DNA from: Cristatella mucedo
Lineage: Eukaryota; Bryozoa; Phylactolaemata; Cristatellidae
DNA length: 64,000 nt
Direction: 5' to 3'
Assembly: GCA_009760855.2 (NCBI GenBank)
Contig: WPIO01000001.1
Location: 21,106,501-21,170,500, forward strand
Positions 33,911 through 46,852 of the stretch are shown here, one piece after another (the stretch's first letter is position 1; every line of letters starts with the position of its first letter). The position numbers and the translations under genes were made by a program. The notes under the pieces are model-generated. The model was given only the letters and a program-made list of their open reading frames with translations. It did no database searches and was not told the DNA's origin.

Positions 33911-33930
33911 TGCATGTGTGCGTGTGCGTG
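33834..33930 (+). repeat. (GT)n/(GCGT)n microsatellite
   Basis: A GT run followed by (GCGT)n variants. Confidence 0.9.
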
Positions 33931-34413
33931 TCTTCACGTGAGTATACGTGTATAACTAAAAAAATGGCTGCACACAGCCGCTTTTACGCAAACTAGCAGT
34001 GTAATTCCGTCGGAAACTAGCAACACTAACCATGGCCAAGCTGCAGCTACAGCCACACATCGACAAATCTGCAATGCACTTTGTTATTTGCAATAGGAAA
34101 TACTAGAGCGGCCTCAAGGAAATTAAAAATCCACAAGAAAAGCGATAAATACTGATCAAGAGAGGCTGCATACTTGATAATACGGCAAAAAAAAGTCGAT
34201 AAGCCGAGGCTAGAGCACCGACGTGCAGATGTAGAAGCTGAAGGCTGTGACGGAAGTGCAAGATTTTTCTTCCCTTAGCAACGCCGAGTCCTAGCTTATA
34301 GACACTCTAATCAATTTGATAAATGTACATGTTTTTTCTCTTAAATATAATCTTCATATTGTAGCTGAAGAGAACCGACATAATGCATCAAAGGCAGTGC
34401 GTGTGTATGCATG

Positions 34414-34452
<39 letters not shown>
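34414..34452 (+). repeat. (GT)n microsatellite
   Basis: About 18 GT units. Confidence 0.9.
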
Positions 34453-34967
34453 GTAGAATCAGCAAACTCTCGACCGTAAGCTGACTGTGGGAGGACTCCT
34501 AAACACAATAATATATCACAACACGACTTTGCATAATCGTCTTTCTTAGGGATTGGCACACTTTGGCATGGTTGGATTGTATCCATTCATCGATTCTGGC
34601 AGTCGATATAAGCACCCTACTGGACATCCAATAGACACGGGCGAATTAGGTAAGCAGCAACTAAGCTAGAGGGATTGTGGGTCACGGGAGGTCACTCCAT
34701 GCCAGCAGTCGACAGTTCCCTCACCTCCCGCATCAAAGGTTAAAATAAGCTGGAGAGGGACAGTGCCCAGCTAAGAGCTGGCAGACCGTTGCTAAGCAAC
34801 TTCTTTGAGATTTGATGTTTGAAAAAATACATGAAGTGATGATGACGGTGCGAACATTGTATGAAACAACTGTATCGTTGCCTTGCCTGTGCTAATTCGT
34901 AATAAGACATGTGCATTCAGCAGGCGCCATGTTTCTTTTCCTGTTCTGTCTCCCAATCAGTTCTGTT

Positions 34968-35031
34968 TGTCTGTCTCTGTTCCTCTCTGTCCCTATTTGT
35001 TTGTCTGCCTCCGTGACTCTCTCTCTCTCTC

Positions 35032-35101
<70 letters not shown>

Positions 35102-35300
35102 CCTATCTGTTTATCGGTTTATTTATCAGTCTCTGTTTCTGTCTGTCTGTTCCTACCCTATCTCTATCTGTCTTTGTCTGTAGGTCGGTCTGTCTGTCTC
35201 TATATTTCTCTCTGTCTGTCTGTCTCCCTCTCTTGCTCTCTTTCTGTCTCATTATCTGTCTCTGAGACTCTTTCTATCAGTCTGTCTGTCTCCTTCTCAG
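34968..35300 (+). repeat. (CT)n core in a CTGT-rich pyrimidine tract
   Basis: A CT core at 35017-35098 is embedded in ctgtctgt variants over more than 300 bases. The gene strand is purine-rich. Confidence 0.9.
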
Positions 35301-35472
35301 CTGTGACCCTCGGGGATAATTTCCTGATGACAAGATGACACGAATGAAATTGTTATGCAATCAACAGTCGTGAGGACACGATGCTCGAGAGACACCTACA
35401 GCCACTGAAGCCGAACGACAACGATTTGGCCGTTTAGTTGGGCTTTAATGTAATGAGAGCACATGTAATTAC

Positions 35473-35710
35473 CTCTGGCGATGCTGAGCTGCCCTCCTTA
35501 TCCTTACAAACCGGTTGTACTTCCAAGTGCCCGTTGCTGCTGCTGCGGCTGCTGCCTCTGCCATGCACGGCGCGACAGTCCACATGGGCAGCTGCAGCAG
35601 CAGATGAAGAAGAGCTGCCAGACCGGGTCGTGCAACTGCAGCAAGCGGCTGCATCACCTGACAACCGCGAGGGCGTGTCGCGTCCCCGTGCCGCCAGCCT
35701 CTCTTCCAGG
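35473..35710 (-). CDS. Internal exon of the CAP-Gly gene (Ser/Ala-rich)
   Basis: This 238-base exon follows the acceptor cactcgttgaag|C, with a possible branch site (gctaat) about 30 bases upstream, and ends at CAGAG|GTAATT. It enters in phase 2 and leaves in phase 0. The first codon is completed with the previous exon as Ser, giving ...MRARR-S-LEERLAARGRD. It then becomes low-complexity (TTRSGSSSSSAAAAAH) and ends CKDKEGSSASPE. The helical start continues the helix of the 47.3-kb exon, and the rest is probably disordered linker. The opposite strand is also open here, as expected in GC-rich DNA. Confidence 0.6.
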
Positions 35711-35970
35711 CTTCAACGAGTGAGCAGCTACGGCATTAGCAGAGCGCCGGCAGAGCAGAGCGCCACCCGACGCGTCGATCGATGACGCACGTGGCCGCCA
35801 TGCCGGGCGGGCCAGTCGCGAATCGCTGCACGCTCGATTGCCGCTGGAGTCGGCATGGAGGCTGCGCAGCTGCAGCCTCCATGCGCAAATCAAATTAACA
35901 GACCGGCTCTCCTTCCACGTGCTAGCCTAGCGACTACCGTGCGCCTGTCAGGCTGCTCAAATGCGACCGA

Positions 35971-36006
35971 CGTAAATGCCGGCCGATCCATCGGCCGGCA
36001 TTTACG
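35971..36006. repeat. 36-bp perfect GC-rich palindrome (17-bp arms)
   Basis: cgtaaatgccggccgat is followed by two bases and its exact inverse, atcggccggcatttacg. It abuts a diverged SINE-1 tail. Confidence 0.95.
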
Positions 36007-36007
36007 C

Positions 36008-36140
36008 AGCAGCAAAAAAGCCTTAGTGGCTATCAACCCCTCCCCCATTCAGTGAGCGATAAGCGATTGCCTGTTGCAGGACTCGAGCAAGCGACCTGGG
36101 CTGTGAACTACAAGCACTGACACTACCTCTTGGCCAGGAA
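36008..36140 (-). mobile_element. SINE-1 copy (diverged)
   Basis: aaaaagccttagtggctatcaa, attgcctgttgcaggactcg and acctcttggccagg retain the SINE-1 layout on the minus strand. Confidence 0.45.
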
Positions 36141-36732
36141 GAGTTTTGTGGTCTGATCCAAGGACTTGGCGAAACTCATGGAGGATTTCCACCCCCCTAC
36201 CCCAGGCAGCATTATACTCAGGATAACATCAAAGACCGCCTCCAGCATCCGACAGTCGTGTACCCATAATTATGAGACTCGTGCCTCAAAGGAGCCAAAG
36301 ATAGACAACCACTGCACTCGCACACTCGGGAAAAACCACACACAACTCGGCAGCATTCACGGTGGCTGCTCTGAGCAGTGAGAGGGCCTGCCTGCCAGCC
36401 TCCAGTTGCATGCCTCAGCGACAAGAAAGAGCAGGCCAGTGACATAGATACCCGAATAAGAATGAATTAGTGCAGAATGAACAATCGCCTACACCTAGGG
36501 CCTCTCTGATTGAGTGAGTGAGACCCGAGCCAGAGGTCTGCCAGACACGTGGAACCGGCAACACCAGCAGCTCTAGCAAATAAATAGAGCTGGCAGCCAA
36601 GACATGTGTCTTAGCTGCCAGTGCTGTAGTCTCTGCTGCAAGCCAGTGGTATTGGCTGCCAACAAGTGACGATTCTATTTTCATACAACTTTCCTCACAA
36701 GCATCTCTATACAAAGTCTCAATCCAACCCTA

Positions 36733-36757
36733 TACTCTCTCTCTCCCCCCTCTCTCT

Positions 36758-36837
<80 letters not shown>

Positions 36838-36870
36838 CTTCCTCCCTCTCTCTCTTTCTCTCTCGCTCTA
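36733..36870 (+). repeat. (CT)n tract with C-runs
   Basis: A long CT run (36763-36834) flanked by ctcccccc variants. Confidence 0.95.
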
Positions 36871-39800
36871 CTCTACACCGAGCCACACTCACAATTTGAC
36901 TATATAGAAGACTCCATTCACATAAAGAAGTCCACATCACACCGATAATGTATACTCTTGTTTTTGCGTCTATACGAATTTCGGAATACGTGTATTCCCG
37001 ACACGGCTGCAACTGACAGTGTCCATCAGCACAGGAAGTAAATGCCTAGCAACATAAATTATCTTCACAACTCACCTCTTTAAGGTAAAGAAAGCTGCAG
37101 ACAAGCATGGCTGAAAGACCACCACACGAGCAGACAATTACACTCAATATAATTGACAATTTAACTCTAAAAACCTGCCATCTTTAAAACGTGCATGCGT
37201 TTAAGAATGTGGCCGCCTAAAACATGATCACTGGTATGTTTATACGATATATTATGTGAGGGTTCTCACGAGTTCCACATCCGGCATTCTTGGTGGCAGC
37301 TAGTGCTGCCATGCAAAGCCGAAGACGTGAAAGTGCGACAAGTTAAACAATTGCTCTTTTTCTTTGTAAGATGGAAACTGGTGAGCTGGAAGCTGACTAA
37401 GAACAGCAAGAGGGGCTCATTTCGAACGAGCGGGGCAACTAGGGCTCCTCAACGAGGAGTTGGAGTTCAAGCAGCTTTCACTGCCAGCTCCACGCAGGTT
37501 TCTCAGGCAGTGGAAGCCACTACTCAGACGGCAGTGAGCCATCAAAAGGCGCGGCGCGTCTGCCGTCGACTGGCCTATGCGAGCACCTTTCGGTGACTGG
37601 GGAAGAGGCGGCATAAAGACGACAGGCAGTGATGAGGTTGGCGCCATGCCCACTGAGTGGCTGAAGTCGAGTGCTCAGTCAAACGAACTGACAGGGGCAA
37701 ATTTCTGCTCTTTAGATATAACAAACGCCACCTAGAATGTAAGTCGAAGGAAAGGTGAGGAGAACGATAAAGAGTGCCATCAGCATACTATTAAACATTG
37801 TGGTGGCAGATTGGGTTAGGTTCTTTTCCAGATGTCAGCATCAATAGCTGCAGCACATTTCTAGCATCACTGATCAGATAGAATTCGTACCTCGATGTGC
37901 TCCTGAGAGTAGGAACTAGGTCTGTCAGAGGTCTTTAAGGCGATGTATTATGTTATGAGCAGGATAATCGACCAAAGAATATTACGAAGTGGTTAACAAA
38001 TATTTTTTCAAACTCTTCTTTTTTTTGTCACGGATCGTCCCAGTCAGTAGTCCTATTACAAATCCCAATAGAGCATCTACGGGAAGACTTAGATCAGCAA
38101 TAGGAAGCAATCCCTATCCCTCAGCCTCGGCAAATGAGTTTTTCAAGTGGCTTCGAACACTGCAACAGTCGGCACTGTACGAAGCATTGTAGAAGCTAGT
38201 AGAGTCAATGCCAAGTCTTGATGAGGCTGTCGTCAAGAACCAAGATGACCCTACTTTACCAAGTAATAAGCTAGTTATTACTGTTTCATAAACTTGTGAG
38301 AGCTTAATAAATAGTATTTTTCCTCACAGAAAACTGTTGTACCCCAGGGGTCGGAGAATGTTTGCTTGAAAGTTCTATAAGCAACCCCATCAGCAAATAT
38401 GGCTAGAGTCATAAATACATCAGTTATATTCTTAGTTCATAAATACCCGTGGACATGAGTGCAGATCGATCAATGTGGCATGCCCCCTCTTTTCAAGTGC
38501 AGGTCTCCATTGCGACTCCATTTATGAGCCATTTGGTCGTCTGGTCCAGTCTACACCAGGAGTAATTTCAAGATGGAAGTACTGTAAGTCGAAGAAAGTA
38601 TTAGCCTCCTCGAGGCAGAAGTTTGGGTAACACACCAGCACGTTCCAGCTGCAGTGATTAGAACTTCCAAAACCACATTTCCTTCTTTACTAACTAAGCA
38701 AACAACCAAGGAGTTCGAATGGGTATTTACATAAACGATGAGTAACTAAAACACTGAAACAAAGAGTGAAGTTGCAGAGGGAAAGATGATACAGAATTAT
38801 GGCTGGCTCAATCTCATGACTATACTCGGCAGTGGTAAATGTTCAGCTTAGCACTTCAAACGATGCTAACGGCACTTATAATCCCTTTCTATCGGTGGCC
38901 AGCATCCATGATGAATTCCAAGCAAGCAAACACAGTCGTATGACTAGAGTGCCTGTTATGTATGAAGCATCCTGCAAATGACCGAAACATTCTGTCAACA
39001 AGTTGGACCTCTGTCTCAAAGTACCTGCACCCATAGAAACTACAACTTCCCCAAAAAGAATTATAACCACCACCACCAGTCTCTTCCCAGAACTCCACAA
39101 ATGATATAATCAGTTCCCTATATGGCTTTAACGGGATACTGCCAATGAGACATCATGAGAGTCAGAGCCAGATTTCTAGTTTCGGCATGAAGATTGTCAC
39201 TTTTTATTATAAACTGGGTCAGCCGGGCAAGGCAAGAAGTAGATAAAGCCTACTTTGCAAAATTTGGTAGTAGTGAGGGCAGACAAAGAGGAATTAGCTT
39301 GAGAGCTGCTAGACGACATTGCCAAATTGGTCTTCCGCAGTTCAGAGCAAAATGTGCATGCCGATCTAAGAGTCCGGGGTATTTAAATTAACAAGAAAAG
39401 GGCACATCAGTAGCCAAATTTTATGCTACTTTCCACAGGCATAGGAAATGAGTCCATTGGGAACAGGGGCAGAAATAGGCTACAGGTCACACCTAATATT
39501 TGGTATGTGCACCTCCATATTCTAAAGACTCTTGGTGGCACCATAACATAGATGCCTCTAACGCGAATTTAGCACAAGCGATTAATTCCTGAGGCAACAA
39601 CCTCACTCTTTATCTATATACAAGAAAAAAACCGTTGTACTGGTAGAAGTTCACATTAGCAACTCAAGCGTGCCACAATAATTACATTGACCATAAATCC
39701 AGGTTCACTGTGGGGCACACAAAACGCAATTATCCCGTTTGGTACGCCAACAGCACATCCTCGGCTGCTCAAGAGATGACGGATTAGTGAAGATGGTGAG

Positions 39801-40059
39801 CAAAAAACGTCCTACGTCGGGTTCTGACGGCTATTTGCAACGCTAGGCAAGAAGGAAGTGAAGCAGACGCCGAGCTGTGGCCGTGCACTGCAGGCATCGT
39901 AAGGGCACCCAATACATTAGTATCTTTGCACGTTCACAGACCAAATGTCCAATCGGATTTATTCGGACCACGAGCAGCCTGCCAGCAAGCAAACAATATA
40001 CCCAGCCATCGGACGCAGTTGGGAGAGGGGTACAATGCTACTTGATCTATGCACGACAC
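36871..40059. other. Large intron segment; no feature recognised
   Basis: Moderate frames (for example 37303-37596 plus, 37417-37653 minus) lack family resemblance and bounded splice sites in phase. I see no repeat match in these 3.2 kb. Confidence 0.4.
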
Positions 40060-40195
40060 CTTTGTGCTTTTGCATGCTTGTCCGAGCATGACACCGTGCA
40101 TGTCATTTAACCTTGCTTATTGCTTCTCTTGCAGGAGTTGTGAAGCACCTGGATAGAGATTTGGTTCTCTTGGGTTCTATACGAACGACCAATTG
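40060..40195 (+). mobile_element. LINE-A-like 3' tail, second subfamily
   Basis: cttttgcatgcttgtccgagcatgaca, gtgcatgtcatttaacc, ggagttgtgaagcacctgg and atagagatttggttctcttg. The copy at 61320-61485 is closest. Confidence 0.6.
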
Positions 40196-40656
40196 CTATT
40201 AATAACTGCAAGGCTTGCTCTTATTGACATCTCGTCGTAATGGCTAGCAGACATCAGCCGTCCTAGATCACTGAACTACGTTTCAAGCCGTAAGCTAACA
40301 GGCATCACGCCAAAGTCTGATTACCTCGCAACAATCTAACAATGAAGTGCTCGGTCTATCAGGCTGGCAAGTGCTGGCACGAACGCTACTTTGAGATTAT
40401 GAAACCAATTCTGTATTATACTGGAGCATTAACATTAAACTTTAGAAAACAAAACGACATCACACTGGTAATAATTGTATTACATCAACATGAGTACAGA
40501 CAAATATATTTGCTGAGATATTGGTAAACATCTTTGGGCTGACGTAAAAATTACGCCTGACGTAAAAATCGGCTATTTCATGAACATTAAAAAAATTAAA
40601 TGCATTTTTTAGTTTCTGGAGTTGAATGATGGATTACTGATCAGGATTAGATTAGC

Positions 40657-42010
40657 AATAATAATAATACATCGTCACAGCACCCTACGAGAACTAAATC
40701 TCTTTCAAGGCAATTCACATATATTGGAAAGGAAGCCTTCAATTCGTTTGAGATAACATGCATAGTGTTGGCACGAATAAGCACCCAAGGACAATTCACA
40801 CAGACTCAGCAAATGCTGCGAGGAACAGGTATGCTTGTAGCTTCCTTTTAAATGTGAAGTCATTAGATGTCACAAAGTCAGTAGAAAGTAAGTTCCTGGC
40901 TTTGGGAAAACAGGAACTGAAGGCACGATCTCAGAAGCATTTGAGGTTGGTTAGAGGCACCCCTAAACGACTTATGCCAGAACAGCAGGTGGTACGATTT
41001 GAAGCCTGATTAGGAAGGATTTCAGATAGATTTTCCGGAGCAAGAGAATGAAAGGACCTAAAAGTCAGTGATAGAACCTAGAAGTCAATGTAATAATTTA
41101 TAGGAACTCAATGCAGGTCGGCGAGAAGTGTTATAATGTGGTAGTTTCAATTCTCACAAAACACATGCCTAGCTGCCGAGTTTTGCATGAACTGAAAGTG
41201 ACTTATAGAACATGTATGAAGACCTGTGCAATAGTGAGTTTCAGTAGTCTAGATGGGGCGTTACAAATGCATGGACCAACTTGGTCCCGAATTTTTGCAA
41301 CGTGAGTAGACGAAAGTAGAAAAACTTGAATGTGGAGCTGAAGTGGTCATCATGTGAAAAGTCATTCTGGCACAGCATATCCAGATTGATTGCTGACATT
41401 ACAGGAGATCGCTGACCGAGCCCATTTTGAGGGCCAGGCTTGCTGCCATTCAAGTGCAAATATAATCAATACATGTTGCACTGAAGTTAAGAGACTTCAT
41501 ACTGGAAGGCAGGGAGAGATCAACACACAAGTACAGCTGTGTGTTACCTGGATAAAAATGACGACTAGATTGTGCTGAGCGATTAAATCGGCAAGAGGGA
41601 GAGTACACGTTATGAAAAGAAGTGGACGAAGCACGGATCTCTGTTGTAACCCATACTTTCAAGGCTCGTCAGATAACTGTTGCCCGTTGATGTCTATGCT
41701 CTTGAAGCACCCACAGACATAAAAAAAATCCTAGCTGATTAAACAGCCTCTTTTTGTATAGCGACAGAGGAGCCTTTACGGCTATCACCACCGCTTGCAG
41801 TGGCGATATAGAATCGCCCACCGCAGGAATCGAACCCACGACCTCGGGACCGAGGTCGTGAAAACAACCACCTTACCTAGTGTGCCATCACAGCTCACCG
41901 ACATAGGACCTAGACCACTGGAGTGCAGTGCCAGTAAAGCCTTCGAGAGATGATAAGCATGCAATAAGCATTTTGTGATCGATAGTATCAAACTCCCAGA
42001 AAAGATCCGG
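40657..42010 (-). mobile_element. LINE-A copy (minus) split by SINE-1
   Basis: The tail starts at 40657 (aataataataat). Inward come the 3' UTR, a C-terminal block, RT pieces such as GNTQLYLCVDLSLPSS (41450-41662) and SHDDHFSSTFKFFYF, and, beyond the SINE, a segment matching TIDHQ...TGTALQWFRSY of the 54.8-kb copy (about 41900-42000). It is heavily decayed. Confidence 0.8.
41722..41897 (-). mobile_element. SINE-1 full copy in LINE-A, with target-site duplication
   Basis: gacata flanks both ends (about 41715 and 41899). The palindromic acctcgggaccgaggt is typical of young SINE-1 copies. The host LINE resumes after it. Confidence 0.85.
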
Positions 42011-42194
42011 ACTTGACATTAGCTCAGCACATTGAATGGGTTCCTTTGTTTCAACCTCCATCGAGCCGGTCTAATCATCCAAATCATGCAATACATAAGC
42101 AAAATGCATGCATAGGCACATATGGGTGCACCAAAAGGCATACATAAATAAATATTAATTGATTAATTTGATTAATTGATTAATTAATTGATTA

Positions 42195-42355
42195 ATTTAA
42201 CAGCCTCATTTATATAGCAGCAGCAGAGGAGCCTTAGCGGCTTTCACCACTGCTTGCAGTTGGCAATAAAGGAGCACCCAATGCAGGATTCGAACCCATG
42301 TCCTCGGTCGTGGAGAGTGCCCACCTTACCTCCTGGGCTATCACGGTTCAGTGTA
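42195..42355 (-). mobile_element. SINE-1 copy, variant
   Basis: ttaacagcctcatttatatagc, gcttgcagttggcaataaagg and gattcgaacccatgtcctcgg. An AATT-rich repeat (gattaatt) precedes it. Confidence 0.75.
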
Positions 42356-42689
42356 TGCAAGTCTTCATGTATGCACGTGGAAGCAAGCAGAGCAAGGGAA
42401 TAACTAGAATTTTGAGGGGGTGTTATCTCGACCTGGTTGGGCACGGCACAAGTCAGGGCTTTTGATTCAAAATCCACTTGATGTGACTCCCTAGTCCATT
42501 TAAACAATTGTTATTTTAACTCCCGAGTTAGCATAACTATCTATTTAAACTGATAGTCTAATCTTCCAAACTTTCTGAGAAAGCTAGAAACTCTGTACCA
42601 AAGGCACAACACCCAGAATCCTCTTTAGACATTACACAATAAATTAAGTACCAACAATTTGACAGCCTGAAGCTGATACTCCTTTAGAG

Positions 42690-43510
42690 CAGCCTTAAAA
42701 AAAAGAATTGCCTCCTGCAGATCTTTCTCATTCGGCACTACTTCTGCCCCTTGCTAAATCAACCAGCAACGACGTGTCGGAATAATAAAACCCGAATACG
42801 TGGTGACATCCTTGCTAGGCAACTTGGCTAAGGTTGATGCCAATGAGTACGTCTAGATCGTCACTACTTATCCGGCCTACGGAGCCAATTTTAAGAGGTT
42901 GAGTTTTCAAGCAATGCCTAAAACCGGAGGATTCCAGAAGCCCCTGGCTCCCACCCCAAACAGACCGATCCGGAATTAGAGAGCTGAAGGAAGCCGCACC
43001 TGCTGATGGCTGCTTTGGAGACGACCACAAAGTGGCACGTCGGACACGCTAGCCTGGCTTTGAGGCAAAAAACACACAGGCTGCAAGCCATTTCGGGAGA
43101 GTCTGAATATCCGCAGGGAAAAAGCACCACTCGGGAGGCTTTTTTAAATTCGCCTAACAAGGGATGGGTACATACCATTCGGAGAGCCTGTCTATTTGTC
43201 TGGAATGTTCCCTGCCTGACACGCGGCGCTAACGTAGACAGCTATGAGCCGACTATGGTAGCCTCGGCTCTGGCAAGCCGAAAGAAGCTGCCGGTCTCCG
43301 GACGCCAGTCTACACATTCATATTCCCAATTTCGTGAGAGTCCGAAGCTCGGAGCCGAAGGCAAACCGGTCAGAAGCCTCTTGGGATACACCGGTCTAAA
43401 AAGGATTTTAGAGGGCTGCAGGCCACTCAGCAGGCCTCCTTTAACCTATCTAAAACGAATTACCTCTTCAAAGCCTCTAAAAATATGACTGCCACTCGCA
43501 AAAATTTGAC
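42690..43510 (+). CDS. Unidentified ORF block, possibly mobile-element derived
   Basis: A 160-codon plus-strand frame (43006-43488) begins MAALETTTKWHVGHASLALR, and a short frame just after it (43486-43554) reads MTATRKNLTAPMEIDPEQER. The PMEID motif recalls Gag-like proteins of LTR elements, but this is weak. Splice sites and LTRs were not seen. Confidence 0.25.
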
Positions 43511-43547
43511 AGCCCCTATGGAAATAGACCCTGAACAGGAAAGAGGA

Positions 43548-43715
43548 GAGCCGTGATGGCCCACTAGGTAGGGCGGTTGCTTTTCACGACCTCGGTCCCG
43601 AGGTCGTGGGTTCGAATCCTGCGGTAGGCGATCCTTTATTGCTGCTGCAAGTGGTGGTGATAGCCGTAAAGGCTCTTCTGTCGCTATAAAAATAGGCTGT
43701 TAAATCAAATAGTAT
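43548..43715 (+). mobile_element. SINE-1 full copy
   Basis: Head gagccgtgatggcccactagg, B box gggttcgaatcctgc (close to the Pol III consensus), body and tail intact. Confidence 0.88.
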
Positions 43716-43787
43716 TTCTTACATTTTTTAAGACGAGGATGTCCCACCCGATAAGCATCTAGAATCACTCGAAAAACTTGGCAGTAT

Positions 43788-44395
43788 ATTCCTAATAATA
43801 ATAATAACAATAATAATAATACAATTGACAAAACACCCTAAGAGAACTCAATGTCTTTCTAGGCGCTTTACATTTGCTGCGAAGGAAACACGATCGAATG
43901 GTGAGTGGTATCATGCTTGATAAACAAGATGAATAACATGGTTAGGGGTGACATGCACAGGGTCAGCATGCAAGTGTGGTAAGTGGCAGCATGCACAGTG
44001 TCAGCACGCATAAGCATATAAAGGACGAATCACAGGGACCCGCTAAATGTTGTCATAAATAGGTGCGTTTTTAATTTACTTTTAAATGTGGTCAAGTCAG
44101 GGGATGTCGTGACGGAAGTGGAGTAAGTTCCAGGCTTTGGGGGCATACGAACTAAAGGCACGGTCTCGAAAGGATTTGAGATTTGTACGAGGCATAAGTA
44201 AACAGATTCCGGGTACGATGCTTAGCCTGGTGAGGCAGTAGATCTGATAGGTAGCCCGGAGCCAAAGAATGAAGTGACCTAAAAGTGAGCGACAGAACCT
44301 TGAAGTCGATGCCTTGACTTGACTGGTGGCCAGTGCAGGTCGGCTAGAAGTGGTATGATGTGGCAACTGCAACGATGCTCACGATACACAACCTA
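43788..44395 (-). mobile_element. LINE-A 3' end (minus)
   Basis: (ATT)n tail, full 3' UTR, and C-terminal ORF remnants (44097-44372) ending RDRAFSSYAPKAWNLL on the minus strand. Confidence 0.88.
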
Positions 44396-45044
44396 AATGT
44401 CTGCTAACTAGGGCTCACAGGAAGTGGCTAAAGCCTGGTTTGGGGTGAAGTGGGCGCGGCCTGAACGGCATCTATGATTTGTCACTTGCTAAGTCTAGGC
44501 TGAAAAAGTAGAACCAGAGTCTTCCCCAAGACTTACTCTAAGAGTCTGGACCGCCCAACGGTATCGGTGACATATATGGCGAAGGCTAGAGCTAGTAGGA
44601 AGCAAGACTCATTGTCTAAACTGGGCTTAAAGGGATGCACTACGCAAAGGAGAGGGCTAGCACGACTGACTGTCACAGCCCGGCCCACGACCACGACCAT
44701 GGCCACTCCCTCCACCTCAGCCCCATTCCTGCACCAGCGAGGCAGAGGTGTACAGTAAGGAATAAGCCAAGCAGGAGGCTCAACCCCAACCACGCCACGA
44801 GTGACCAATCGCGAGAAGCCTGAGCTATGCTGAAAGGACTCTGGACAAGACTTCTGGGTCGGTCCAAAATGGTGAAGGGAGCCGTTGATACCGGTTCCTT
44901 CTGCATTATGCCGACGTGCGAGTGCACGTGTACACGTCAACCGTATTCGTGTATGTAACGTATACCTCCAACTTTAATGATACAAAGCCATAGAATAAGG
45001 AATTAAAAGCTAGCACACTGGCTGATAAGCTCTGTAACAAAATA
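44396..45044. other. No gene recognised
   Basis: A 135-codon minus frame (44533-44940) has no family resemblance. Confidence 0.4.
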
Positions 45045-45800
45045 AAACATTCGTATATCACTCGAGGAATATCACAAGGAGACCAAATCTCTTGCTAGAA
45101 ATAGTACTTTACACTACTCTGGAAAGTACGCATAGCAATTTATAACCATTAACATGCATACTTTTGGCAGGCGTAACCATACGAAGGATAACTTACATGG
45201 ATGGAGCAAATGCTGAATTCACACGTCGAATTTGAGCTTCTTTTAAACTTAAATGCCATCAAGAAGTCAGGGAATGTCACACTATTAGTCGGTTGTGAGC
45301 TCCAGACTTTGGGAGCATACGAACTAAAAGCACGGCCTCCAAAGGATTTGAGATTAGCTAGGGCACATTTAGACGACCAGAGTCAGAGGAATGGGTGTTA
45401 CCAGAAATAGTCTGAAGAGTAAATTGCTTCAGTTAGGAAAGCGGGAACAAGAGAATGTTAGTCTTGTTGTTATTGAGCATGCTACCGCTAACCATTCAAT
45501 CGTGCTTCATCTGCAAAAAATGTAATGTGCCTAGAAAGAGATTGTGTTCTCTGTGGGCGCTATATCAAATATAATTTAACTCTGAAAGAACATAAAAGTT
45601 TGTGACACGGCCTTGAAGTCGACGCGCCGCTTGATGAGGAGCCAGTGCCGGTCGGAGAGAAGTGGTGCAATGTGGCCAAGTTTGGCACCAACTGTATGCA
45701 GCTGATTGCACAGGCTGGAAGACAAGTAAAGCAGTGAGTTACAAAAGTCTATGCAGGAAAAGAGGTAATTGTATCGTCCTGAGAGCAACTGAAGGCACAA
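45045..45800 (-). mobile_element. LINE-A 3' part (minus) containing a nested LINE-A tail
   Basis: 45045-45450 and 45584-45800 are colinear parts of one minus-strand copy (3' UTR and C-terminus). They are split by a plus-strand LINE-A tail at 45451-45583 (gcaaaaaatgtaatgtgcctag...gtgggcgctatatc). Confidence 0.75.
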
Positions 45801-46683
45801 GCAAGCTGATACTGCTGCAGCCAGTCAGCCCGTGTGATAGCTAGGAATGAAAGAGCTAAGGCACATATCTTAACAACACATCAGTGCGAGAATTATACCC
45901 GACCACTTTTTATCGTAGCCACTGTGGCTCTGCTGGCAATGGAAGACATAACACGATTTCCTGAACTTTTAGACCAGCATAGCAGCCATGTTCAGGATTA
46001 ACTGCAGAAGCTCATAGTAATCAATTTGGCATGCATATTACAACGAGATCTCAAAATGACAAAGGGATAGAGCGGGTGTGAAGGTGGTTGAGCAGGCGTG
46101 AGGGTGAGCGACTGTGCCTACCTATTGGGTTTGACTTTGAGCGAGTCGACACAGAGAGTGAACAGTGCTATTTCGACACCTGAAAAAGAACTCAGGATTG
46201 CTGGCTGGAATGGGAGTGGCTGGTACCGAGCACAAGAAGCTGCCACATCACTTTGCTGACAGTCCAATGCCATCAGGGATCACAGTGCGCGGTGCTCGTG
46301 CTGGCCAGTACACCTCCTCTTCCTCGAGCTGTGTTCCGCCAGCATCGATCAAACGGTAGGCCATTGACCCGGAACAGGGAGCTAGAAGCTCAAGTCGCCG
46401 GGAGCAGCTGCACATGGCGAAACAGGGGTGCTTTAAAGCTTAAAATGCCTCAGCTATGGGTAGCCCAGAGGTCGGCAACCTCCGGCCTTTAGGTCAGATT
46501 TGGCCTGGCTAGCACTCCAGTCCGGCCTAACGCCCCATAGTTATTTTTTATTGGACACGGCCTAATTTAGTTGTCACGGTTTTATTCCCATTCATTACTA
46601 CTGGTTGCAGCTCAAGTTGTCTGTGGCCTGTGTTTATTTTTAGAACTGATATCAGGTGCTTGTATGAAACTGAAGTGGCTGAA

Positions 46684-46852
46684 TCCTAGCTGATTAAACA
46701 GCCTCTTTTTGTATAGCGACAGAAGAGCCTTTACGGCTATCACCACCGCTTGCAGTGGCGATAAAGGATCGCCCACTGCAGGAATCGAACCCACGACCTC
46801 GGGACCGAGGTCGTGAAAGCAACCACCTTACCTAGTGTGCCATCACGGCTCA
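46684..46852 (-). mobile_element. SINE-1 full copy
   Basis: Near-identical in layout to 41722-41897, including the acctcgggaccgaggt palindrome. Confidence 0.88.
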
